From contig QGUR01000095.1 of assembly GCA_003242205.1 (NCBI GenBank), positions 1 to 14,706 on the forward strand: a DNA stretch of 14,706 nt, read 5' to 3'. This DNA comes from Chloroflexota bacterium. Its GTDB lineage: Bacteria > Chloroflexota > Anaerolineae > Aggregatilineales > Phototrophicaceae. The notes below the pieces were generated by a model. That model saw nothing but the letters and a program-made list of their open reading frames with translations. It was not told the DNA's origin and searched no databases. Of the stretch, positions 1-6,164 are shown piece by piece; the first letter of the stretch is position 1, and every line of letters starts with the position of its first letter. Position numbers and translations under genes: made by a program.

Positions 1-71
<71 letters not shown>

Positions 72-150
72 GGCTTTCTCAAGCTCCCGCTTCTGTCTTC
101 ACATCTCTGTTGTTAAGCTGCGCCCCGGACATGTTTTCATGTCCGTTGGG
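72..150 (-). other. 16S rRNA precursor leader with two small stem-loops
   Basis: This is the predicted transcribed spacer between the rRNA promoter start site (about 150) and the mature 16S end (about 71). It holds a perfect 8-bp inverted repeat at 126-145 (CGGACATG, 4-nt loop, CATGTCCG), only a few nucleotides after the predicted start site. A second small hairpin at 73-84 (GCUU, GAGA loop, AAGC in the RNA) abuts the mature 5' end and has a GNRA tetraloop. I see no good boxA antitermination match. Roles in processing or antitermination are inference. Confidence 0.55.
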
Positions 151-156
151 ATTAAC

Positions 157-185
157 ATCATACCAAACCAATCTGCCTCCGTCAA
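157..185 (-). promoter_or_regulatory. Sigma-70-type promoter of the rRNA operon
   Basis: On the minus strand TTGACG (185-180) is followed by a 17-bp spacer and TATGAT (162-157). These match the -35 and -10 consensus at five of six positions each, with ideal spacing. The predicted start is near 150, giving a leader of about 80 nt before 16S. The bases just upstream of the -35 (CAATTAG) are only mildly AT-rich, so a UP element is not clear. Confidence 0.85.
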
Positions 186-215
186 GGCTAATTGAGCACA
201 GAGACGGGGAATTTC

Positions 216-238
216 GACACTCTCCTAAGAGAAGCGTC
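216..238 (-). terminator. Weak stem-loop between the AI-2E gene and the rRNA promoter
   Basis: GACACTCTC (216-224), loop CTAA, and GAGAAGCGTC (229-238) form an imperfect stem with one bulge and one wobble pair. It is the best candidate I see for separating the AI-2E transcript from the rRNA operon. On the minus strand it is followed by GAAATTCCCC rather than a run of T, so factor-independent termination would be poor. Confidence 0.25.
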
Positions 239-330
239 ACATCCTTACAGGCAGATTGTTAAACGGCGTGGTGTTAAGCGACGGACATTCTACCATACTC
301 AACACGCTTGGGAAGGGTGAAATCAGGCAA

Positions 331-342
331 ATTTCCGGAAAT
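331..342. repeat. Perfect 12-bp palindrome ATTTCCGGAAAT
   Basis: ATTTCCGGAAAT is its own reverse complement and lies 3 bp beyond the stop codon of the AI-2E gene, about 145 bp upstream of the rRNA -35 element. It could be a dimeric protein-binding site or chance. As RNA it would form only a tiny AUUU/AAAU stem. Confidence 0.3.
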
Positions 343-345
343 GCT

Positions 346-1461
346 CTACACCCTGTCGGGAACGAGCGTTTCCTCAATCACCGGCTCCATGCCGACGCTG
401 CGATCTCCCAGCACGTCCTTGATATAGACCTCCTGCACGATCACCATAATGATCGCCGTAAGCGGCACAGCCAGCATAATGCCCAGAAAGCCGAAGAAGA
501 ACCCGGCAACGATCTGCCCGATCAGGATGAGCACCGCTGGCAGATTGATGCTCCCTGCGATCAGCAGTGGCCCGATCACCTGACTTTGAATGAACGACAC
601 GCCGTAAATCACGAACAGAATCCAGCCGATGTTCTCAGGCGCCTGCACGATACCGACCGCAATCGACGGGATGAGCGCGATGATCGGCCCGAAGTTGGGA
701 ATGAAAGACAGCAACCCCGCCAGAACTCCAAGCGCCGCTGCCTGCTGAATGCCGAGCGCGGCCAGCCCAAGCCCGGTCAGCACGGCGACGACGGCCATCG
801 AAATCACAGTGGCGCGCAGCCAGCCGCGCAGCGTCAGATCGAGCCGGGCGATAATTTCACGAGCGCGATGCCGGTACCAGAGCGGAAACAGCTTGATCAC
901 GCCTTCCTGATGCATCTGCGGATCGGCCAGAAAGTAGAGGCTGAGGAAAATGATAATGAGAATGCTCAGCACCGTGTCGGCGACGCCTCCCAACACCGGC
1001 AGCACCGACGCGCCCAGCGTGCCGACTGCCTGAGCGATCTGCACGCTCAGCGTTTCGAACACCTCGCGCAGATTAATACTTTCCAGGAACGGATACTCGC
1101 GCTGAAGGTCGCCACTGTTCCACAGGCGAATCAACTCCTGCACGCCTGCGGGGATGGTCACGGTCGCCAACTGGACGAACTGCTGGATCAGGGTCGGCAG
1201 CGCCAGACTGACCAGCAGCGCGATGAGCAGCACAATGCATACCAGCGACAGAATCGTCGCAGGAACGCGCTTGATGCCGCGGCGCATGAAAAAGCGTGTC
1301 GGCATGGTGAACAACACGACCAGAATGATCGACGCCAGTGTCAGCAACAGTACAGCCCGAATGAACCACAGCCCTACCAGCAAAATCACAACCGCGACGG
1401 CGGTCAGAACCCAACGCGTGGTATTGCCGTTGGCAGTATTGGCGGACATTGGACGCATCAC
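346..1461 (-). CDS. AI-2E family transporter (TqsA/PerM-like membrane protein)
   Basis: A 371-residue integral membrane protein of the AI-2E/UPF0118 family, whose members export small molecules (TqsA exports autoinducer-2; others act as Na+/H+ antiporters or remain uncharacterised). Hydrophobic segments lie near residues 18-52, 69-95, 160-179, 215-275, 280-302 and 305-345. They match the family pattern of two N-terminal helix pairs, a soluble middle section (about 100-150), and a conserved C-terminal bundle. The family signature FIPNFGPIIALIP is at 253-265, followed by QSQVIGPLL at 292-300 and the LPAVLILIG stretch. The substrate cannot be read from sequence. Start: GTG at 1461 lies 8 nt after GGAG (1473-1470); ATG at 1458 or 1449 are close alternatives. 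It is the last gene of the phosphatase-amaP unit, separated from amaP by 83 bp containing a strong hairpin. Confidence 0.93.
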   Translation of the reverse strand: MMRPMSANTANGNTTRWVLTAVAVVILLVGLWFIRAVLLLTLASIILVVLFTMPTRFFMRRGIKRVPATILSLVCIVLLIALLVSLALPTLIQQFVQLATVTIPAGVQELIRLWNSGDLQREYPFLESINLREVFETLSVQIAQAVGTLGASVLPVLGGVADTVLSILIIIFLSLYFLADPQMHQEGVIKLFPLWYRHRAREIIARLDLTLRGWLRATVISMAVVAVLTGLGLAALGIQQAAALGVLAGLLSFIPNFGPIIALIPSIAVGIVQAPENIGWILFVIYGVSFIQSQVIGPLLIAGSINLPAVLILIGQIVAGFFFGFLGIMLAVPLTAIIMVIVQEVYIKDVLGDRSVGMEPVIEETLVPDRV

Positions 1462-1481
1462 GAGCAGTTCTCCATCAAGAA

Positions 1482-1504
1482 GGCGGGAGTAACATGCTCC
1501 CGCC
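1482..1504 (-). terminator. GC-rich terminator-like hairpin directly before the AI-2E ribosome binding site
   Basis: GGCGGGAG (1482-1489), a 7-nt loop, and CTCCCGCC (1497-1504) form a perfect 8-bp stem. On the minus strand it is followed by TTCTTG, an imperfect U-tract. It lies about 40 nt past the amaP stop. The Shine-Dalgarno sequence of the AI-2E gene starts only 8 nt after the stem, leaving no room for a promoter in between. It could therefore be a partial terminator or attenuator that lowers exporter expression, or an mRNA processing or stability element. Confidence 0.6.
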
Positions 1505-1544
1505 TCGCCTCAGGTTGCACAAACCGAACGACTGATTGCCTGTA

Positions 1545-2627
1545 CTATTCGAGGTCGGATAACGAAGGCGACCTGCGGGTTGAGTCGGTGCCATTATCCT
1601 GATCGCCTTCAACACCATATAACCCCGTGGTGCGCGTCTCGCTACTGTCTTCGCCTGCCGGCTCATCATAATCCGGGTCAATATCGCGCAAATCAGGGGC
1701 AGTCTGGCCGGGTCGTTCTTCATCAACTTCCTCGACCATGCTTTCTTCGTTCGCTGAAGGCCCCCCCAGAATGATCGGCGGCCCGTCAGTTTCTTCTCCT
1801 GCAGGCTCCATGACCTCAACCGGCTGTTCCATCGCCTCATCCCCGGCCCGGGCTTCTTCCCTCAGCGTTTCTTCAACGACTTCAACAACCGGTTCGCGTT
1901 CCGAATCCGGTTCGGGCTGAGCGACGCGTGTCCAGACCGGGCCGGATTCCGGCGGCTCCTGCTCCAACCGGGACGGCGCAGGCGAAGGCGCATCAGATGG
2001 CGGCGTATACTGCACGGCCACAGTCTCCTCCCGCACCGGCGCTTCCGGCTCTTTGCGAGTCACCAGCGGCGGCGCGAAAGGCCGGGCGACATCCTCATGT
2101 TGCACGTCGATATCGCGTTCCGACAACAGCTGAATGTGAACGCGCGGGGCCGCCGCCAACTGCAAGCCAAGCTGCTTCAACATCACCTGCCGCAGTGTCC
2201 GGTCGATTTCACGCTGTTTATCGGGCACGTTGACATCGCTGCCTACAACGCCGATATCCATCTCGATGTCTGCCTTGCCGTCGATGCTTCGCAGCCGAGC
2301 ATCCGCCGAAACGACGTTCGGCACCTTGCGAATGGCCTTGAGAATACGCTCGCGCGCCGACTCGACGCTCACGTCCGTCAACGCGCCGCTTGCCTTAACC
2401 ATCAGGCCATCCTTGCTGTACAGCCGCGGCTGGCGGAGCGCCAGAAACAGAGCCAGCAGGATCAGCACGGCGAGCACAAACGTCACGAGGCCTCGTTCGA
2501 GCGAACCAAACCGTGTGAGCGACTCAATCGCCCGCGCCACATCCTGCGGAAACATCAGGATCATCACTACCAGAGCCAGCAGCGCCAGCCCGTAAATGAT
2601 GAGCGCCAATCGTCGTAAGAAATTCAA
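1545..2627 (-). CDS. amaP: AmaP-like alkaline shock membrane anchor protein with a long acidic C-terminal tail
   Basis: The N-terminal part (residues 1-170) has the AmaP layout: two membrane helices at about 7-27 and 44-65, then an Asp23-like domain (about 72-168) that continues KDGLMVKASGALTDVSVES and carries the SADARLRSIDGKADIEMDI stretch. In Firmicutes AmaP anchors the Asp23 envelope-stress protein to the membrane. Here no separate Asp23 gene is next to it. Residues from about 175 to 360 form a Pro/Glu/Asp-rich, probably disordered cytoplasmic tail, making the protein about twice the length of typical AmaP. The start is TTG at 2627, chosen because AAGGAG (2639-2634) lies 6 nt upstream and the alternative ATG codons are inside the first membrane helix. 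It follows the phosphatase gene by 27 bp and is surely co-transcribed with it. Family assignment is from pattern recognition. Confidence 0.8.
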   Translation of the reverse strand: MNFLRRLALIIYGLALLALVVMILMFPQDVARAIESLTRFGSLERGLVTFVLAVLILLALFLALRQPRLYSKDGLMVKASGALTDVSVESARERILKAIRKVPNVVSADARLRSIDGKADIEMDIGVVGSDVNVPDKQREIDRTLRQVMLKQLGLQLAAAPRVHIQLLSERDIDVQHEDVARPFAPPLVTRKEPEAPVREETVAVQYTPPSDAPSPAPSRLEQEPPESGPVWTRVAQPEPDSEREPVVEVVEETLREEARAGDEAMEQPVEVMEPAGEETDGPPIILGGPSANEESMVEEVDEERPGQTAPDLRDIDPDYDEPAGEDSSETRTTGLYGVEGDQDNGTDSTRRSPSLSDLE

Positions 2628-2633
2628 GATCTG

Positions 2634-2639
2634 CTCCTT
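2634..2639 (-). promoter_or_regulatory. Strong ribosome binding site that fixes the TTG start of amaP
   Basis: AAGGAG on the minus strand, 6 nt before the TTG codon at 2627. It lies in the 27-bp gap after the phosphatase stop codon and is the only good Shine-Dalgarno sequence near the 5' end of this gene. Confidence 0.75.
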
Positions 2640-2654
2640 CAGTTGCTCGCCACT

Positions 2655-3923
2655 TCAGCCTGTGTAGCGTACAACGCATAGCGTGAGATCATCGCGCGCG
2701 GGCGCGCCAGCGCAAAACGCATCGACTCGCTGAATGATCGTTTCGAGGATCCGGTTTGCGCTTTCCCCCGCTACCTCCAGCACGGCCTGCACCAGCCGTT
2801 CCTCGCCAAAGAAGTTATGCGCCGGGTCTTCGGCCTCGGTCAGCCCGTCCGTGTAATAGACAATGACGTCGCCCGGCTCAAGCTGCGTTTCCACCGCACG
2901 CAGCGGATTATCTGGAAACCAGCCAATAGCGCGACCGCCGCGCGGCATGAAATCGGCCTGCCCTGTTCGGGCATGCAACCAGAGCGGCGGGTTATGCCCA
3001 GCGTTGACATGCGTCGCGCGTCCCGTGCGCTCAAAGACGCTGTGATAGACCGTAACAAACATGCCACTACGCATGTCGTCGAGAATGAGATCGTTCGTGC
3101 GCGCTATGGTATCGAGCGGCGAAAACCCGGCAGAGGCATGGGTTCGGATCATGCTGCGCGCCACCGCCATGAACAACGCCGCAGGCGCGCCCTTGTCGGA
3201 CACGTCGGCAATCACCAGTCCAAGCGCGTCATCGCCCACAAGAAACAGGTCGTAAAAGTCTCCCGCCACTTCGCGCGCCGACCGCCAGCCCGCGGCGATG
3301 TCATAGCCCGGCAGCGTGGGAACCCGGCCCGGAAGCAGCGACTCCTGGATTTCGCGGGCCATTTGCAACTCGCGTTCCATACGGCCCTTTTCGACCGCCA
3401 CGCGGTACAGACGCGCGTTCTCAATCGCCGTGCCCGCCTGCCCGGCCACCGCGCTCAACAACCGGAGATCGGCATCGGTGAAATTGCCCGATCGCAACGA
3501 CGTGTCAACGTAAACCACACCGATCAGGCGGCCCTTGACCAGCATCGGCGCGCACAGGATGGCGCGCAGACCGCGCATGATGATGCTCGCGCCCGGTTTG
3601 TAACGCTCGTCAAACTGGGCGTTATTCGTCAGCAGCGGCTGTCGCGTGGCAACCACCTGATTGACAATGGTCGTGCTGTAGGCATTGGCCTCGTCCAGCG
3701 TTTCGCCATCCATGCCACGCGCAACCAGCACCTGCAACTGGCCGCCATCATCCCCGGCAATCATCAGAAAGCCGCGCTGCGCCCGCGTCACCTGCATCAC
3801 CGAATCCATGACGTTGTTGAGCACTTCATCGAAGTCCAGGCTGGAGTTGATGGTGCGCGTAATCTCATAGAGCGTCAGCAGATGCTCTGGCCCGATCTTT
3901 TCCAGCGCGGCTTGGTCGGACAT
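2655..3923 (-). CDS. GAF-domain PP2C serine phosphatase (RsbU/SpoIIE type)
   Basis: A 422-residue cytoplasmic signalling phosphatase. Residues about 14-172 form a GAF sensor domain. A short coiled linker (about 172-196, RMERELQMAREIQESLLPG) leads to a PP2C SpoIIE domain (about 200-421). The metal-binding and catalytic motifs are intact: EVAGDFYD at 218-225, ADVSDKG at 239-245, NAGHNPP at 307-313, YYTDGLTEA at 356-364, and ARDDLTL at 409-415. Proteins of this class dephosphorylate anti-anti-sigma factors (STAS domain) to switch on stress sigma factors. No anti-sigma or STAS gene is in the window, so its partner is elsewhere. The ATG at 3923 follows AAGGA about 11 nt upstream. It is the first gene of a minus-strand unit with amaP and the AI-2E exporter, which suggests an envelope-stress role by context only. 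Confidence 0.94.
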   Translation of the reverse strand: MSDQAALEKIGPEHLLTLYEITRTINSSLDFDEVLNNVMDSVMQVTRAQRGFLMIAGDDGGQLQVLVARGMDGETLDEANAYSTTIVNQVVATRQPLLTNNAQFDERYKPGASIIMRGLRAILCAPMLVKGRLIGVVYVDTSLRSGNFTDADLRLLSAVAGQAGTAIENARLYRVAVEKGRMERELQMAREIQESLLPGRVPTLPGYDIAAGWRSAREVAGDFYDLFLVGDDALGLVIADVSDKGAPAALFMAVARSMIRTHASAGFSPLDTIARTNDLILDDMRSGMFVTVYHSVFERTGRATHVNAGHNPPLWLHARTGQADFMPRGGRAIGWFPDNPLRAVETQLEPGDVIVYYTDGLTEAEDPAHNFFGEERLVQAVLEVAGESANRILETIIQRVDAFCAGAPARDDLTLCVVRYTG

Positions 3924-3969
3924 GCGGACAGAGTTCCTTCACAAACAAAGGCACGAATACGATACATTT

Positions 3970-3998
3970 ATTATAACACTCCAACCTTACGCATCGAA
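3970..3998 (-). promoter_or_regulatory. Extended -10 promoter of the phosphatase-amaP-exporter unit
   Basis: On the minus strand a perfect TATAAT (3975-3970) is preceded by TGT, giving an extended -10 (TGnTATAAT). A weak -35 TTCGAT (3998-3993) sits 17 bp upstream. The predicted start is near 3963, about 40 nt before the ATG of the phosphatase gene. The 198-bp region 3924-4121 also carries the divergent promoter of the DinB gene. Confidence 0.75.
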
Positions 3999-4046
3999 CG
4001 GGCGAGCGAAAGTGTTTTGAAACTATACGCCGGGGCCAATGGTCTG

Positions 4047-4076
4047 TTGTCCCAAAGGCCATAAGCGCCGTTTAAT
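4047..4076 (+). promoter_or_regulatory. Probable sigma-70-type promoter of the DinB-dipeptidase pair
   Basis: TTGTCC (4047-4052), an 18-bp spacer and TTTAAT (4071-4076) match the -35 at four and the -10 at five of six positions. The predicted start near 4083 would leave a leader of about 39 nt. It lies back to back with the phosphatase promoter, with about 50 bp between the two -35 elements. Confidence 0.5.
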
Positions 4077-4121
4077 AGAAATCACTTCACTTATCCCGAC
4101 ATACATCAGAGGACGCCCGGC

Positions 4122-4640
4122 GTGAACACCGACCACCTGCTTATGCTCTTTGACTACAATTACTGGGCAAACGGTCGCATTCTGGAACAAACGGCAAAAG
4201 TATCGCCGGAACAATACACCGCTCCGGCGAGCGTCCCGTTCGGCAGTCTGCGCGGCACGCTCGTTCACCTGCTCAGCGCGGAGCGAACATGGCGCATGCG
4301 GTGTCAGGAAGGCATTTCACCATCGGCGATGCTTTCCGAAACCGGCTACGCCACCTTCGACCAGTTGATTTCCCTGTGGCGCGAGGAAGAAAGCGCGATG
4401 CGTGCCTATATCCGGACGCTATCCGAAGCCGATCTGGAAAAACCCATTCGCTACACCAACACCAAAGGAGCGACGCTGGAAGTTCGCCTGTCGCACATCC
4501 TGACGCACGTCGTCAACCACGGCACGCAGCACCGGTCAGAGGCGGCCATCCTGCTGACCGATTTCGGCCACTCACCCGGCGATCTGGACTTCATTTATTT
4601 CTCGCTGGCGCAACAGCCGACCGGAGCGCGACCATCATAA
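4122..4640 (+). CDS. DinB-family four-helix metalloprotein
   Basis: A 172-residue protein of the DinB/YfiT-like fold. The start motif DHLLMLFDYNYWANGRI (residues 4-20) is the classical DinB opening, and the histidine triad expected to bind a divalent metal is present: H49 (LVHLL), H133 and H137 (NHGTQHRSE). Length equals the family norm. Members include thiol-dependent S-transferases (bacillithiol, mycothiol) and damage-inducible proteins; which thiol or substrate applies here cannot be told. The start is GTG at 4122, 8 nt after AGAGGA. The next gene, the M20 dipeptidase, follows after 83 bp in the same direction and may be co-transcribed, but no functional link is evident. Confidence 0.9.
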   Translation: MNTDHLLMLFDYNYWANGRILEQTAKVSPEQYTAPASVPFGSLRGTLVHLLSAERTWRMRCQEGISPSAMLSETGYATFDQLISLWREEESAMRAYIRTLSEADLEKPIRYTNTKGATLEVRLSHILTHVVNHGTQHRSEAAILLTDFGHSPGDLDFIYFSLAQQPTGARPS

Positions 4641-4723
4641 ACATTTGCGCGCAGCAGGGTTTGCGTTAAGCTGTCGCCATTCTTATCGCAACACGCCCAA
4701 AACCAGAAAGGCGCACAACGGCA

Positions 4724-6091
4724 ATGGTTTCTCCGCATGAATACGCCCGATCACAGCAACCGGCATTCCTCGAACAACTGAAAGAGCTGATCCGCATTCC
4801 GAGCGTCAGCACCAATCCTGAGAACGCTGGCGATGTCCGGCGGGCCGCGGAATGGCTGGCCGCCGACATGCGCCGTATCGGCATGGACGTCGAAATCGTC
4901 GATACACCCGGCCATCCGATCGTCTATGGCGAATGGCTGGGCGCAGGCCCCGACAAACCGACCGTGCTTATTTACGGGCACTACGATGTTCAACCGGCAG
5001 AACGGGAAACAGGCTGGGACACCGATCCCTTCGAGCCGGTGATCAAGGACGGCAAACTGTACGCGCGCGGCAGTTCGGACGACAAAGGCCAGATGTTCGC
5101 GCAGTTGAAGGCCGTCGAGTCGCTACTGCTGAGCGACGCGAAATCGCCGGTCAATATCAAGTTCCTCGCCGAAGGCGAAGAAGAAGTGTCGTCGCTCCAT
5201 CTGGGCGAGTTCGTGACCGCCAATCGTGAACGCCTGAAGGCCGACGTGTGCGTTATTTCGGACAGCGGCATTCTGGCTAAAGACCAGCCTTCGATTGTCT
5301 ACTCGCTGCGCGGCCTGACCTACATGGAGCTGCACGTTCAGGGACCGGACAAGGACCTCCACAGCGGAGGTTTCGGCGGCGGCGTTCACAACCCGGCTCA
5401 GGCATTGTGCGAGCTGATCGCCGCGCTGCACAACCCGGATGGCAGCATTGCCGTGCCCGGTTTTTATGACGATGTCCTGCCGCTGAGCGCGCAGGAACGC
5501 GAGGAGATAAAAAAGACCGACTGGACCGAAGAGGAATGGCTCAGGATCACAGGCGTTCCTCAGGTCTGGGGCGAGGCCGGGTACAGCCTGCGCGAGCGCA
5601 TCGGCGCACGCCCGACGCTAGAGGTCAACGGTCTGCTAAGCGGTTTTACCGGCGAAGGGGCAAAAACGGTGCTGCCCGCCAAAGCAATGGCGAAGATTAG
5701 CTGCCGTCTGGTGGCGAACCAGTCTCCGCAGCGGATTTACGAGCTGGTGCGCGACTACATAGCGCAGATCACGCCGCCAACCGTGCGAAGCGAGGTACGC
5801 CTGCTGCATACCGGCGAACCTGCGCTGGTCGATCTCAACTCGCCAGCCATCCAACTTGCGATCACCGCTTACGAAAAGGGCTGGGGCAAAACGCCGGTTT
5901 TCGTGCGCGAAGGCGGCAGCATCCCCATCGTGGCCGACTTCCAGCGGGAACTTGGTTTGCCGGTTATCCTGATGGGCTTTGGGCTGGACACCGACGGAGC
6001 GCACGGCCCGAACGAGCATTTCGATATCGAAATGTACTACAGGGGCATCGACACGGCGATTTACTTCCTGCAGGAAGCGGCAAAGCTCTAA
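4724..6091 (+). CDS. M20-family dipeptidase (carnosinase/CNDP-like metallopeptidase)
   Basis: A 455-residue cytoplasmic zinc peptidase of the M20 family that hydrolyses dipeptides or related amides. The two-metal centre is intact: H86 and D88 in YGHYDVQP, bridging D119 in SSDDKG, general base E153 and metal ligand E154 in AEGEEEVSS, D180 in ISDSG, and H432 in NEHFD near the C-terminus. The lid or dimerisation domain (about 195-370) contains DLHSGGFGGGVHNPAQ (211-226), with H213 matching the histidine that reaches into the partner active site in CNDP-type enzymes. There is no signal peptide. The ATG at 4724 is preceded by AAAGG about 12 nt upstream. Length fits the M20 dipeptidase class well. 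The natural substrate (peptide scavenging versus another N-acyl amino acid) is unknown. Confidence 0.94.
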   Translation: MVSPHEYARSQQPAFLEQLKELIRIPSVSTNPENAGDVRRAAEWLAADMRRIGMDVEIVDTPGHPIVYGEWLGAGPDKPTVLIYGHYDVQPAERETGWDTDPFEPVIKDGKLYARGSSDDKGQMFAQLKAVESLLLSDAKSPVNIKFLAEGEEEVSSLHLGEFVTANRERLKADVCVISDSGILAKDQPSIVYSLRGLTYMELHVQGPDKDLHSGGFGGGVHNPAQALCELIAALHNPDGSIAVPGFYDDVLPLSAQEREEIKKTDWTEEEWLRITGVPQVWGEAGYSLRERIGARPTLEVNGLLSGFTGEGAKTVLPAKAMAKISCRLVANQSPQRIYELVRDYIAQITPPTVRSEVRLLHTGEPALVDLNSPAIQLAITAYEKGWGKTPVFVREGGSIPIVADFQRELGLPVILMGFGLDTDGAHGPNEHFDIEMYYRGIDTAIYFLQEAAKL

Positions 6092-6110
6092 AGAGGAAAG
6101 CCAGGGTTTC

Positions 6111-6152
6111 TCGCCCCGCGCCAGATCGAAAAGCCGGTTTGGCGCGGGGCGA
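6111..6152. terminator. Strong stem-loop between convergent genes, probable bidirectional terminator
   Basis: The arms at 6111-6123 and 6140-6152 form a perfect 13-bp GC-rich stem (first arm TCGCCCCGCGCCA) with a 16-nt loop. It lies 19 bp past the dipeptidase stop and 12 bp past the stop of the opposing GH18-like gene. Neither strand has a proper T-run after the stem, so it may act with Rho or as an mRNA 3'-end block. The 11-base word CGAAAAGCCGG occurs at 6127-6137 and again at 6150-6160. Confidence 0.6.
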
Positions 6153-6164
6153 AAAGCCGGCTGT

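Noticed and set aside
256..1602. A 448-codon open frame on the plus strand opposite the AI-2E gene
   Set aside because: Its translation is His/Gln/Arg/Asp-rich low-complexity sequence, typical of the antisense of a GC-rich membrane-protein gene. The minus frame encodes a clear AI-2E transporter.
3975..4016. Inverted AACACT / AGTGTT words 30 bp apart in the divergent promoter region
   Set aside because: Only 6 bp match and extension fails at the next base, so this is expected by chance. One arm also overlaps the phosphatase -10 element.
2817..4064. A 415-codon plus-strand open frame opposite the phosphatase gene
   Set aside because: The product is rich in His, Arg and Gln without domains, and the minus frame has every PP2C motif. 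It also runs through the divergent promoter region.
4661..4689. Possible separate promoter for the dipeptidase (TTGCGT, 17 bp, TATCGC)
   Set aside because: Both hexamers match the consensus at only about half of the positions, so co-transcription with the DinB gene is the simpler reading.
4636..4723. Possible terminator in the 83-bp gap after the DinB gene
   Set aside because: GCGCG/CGCGC words occur but give a short, poorly placed stem without a T-run.
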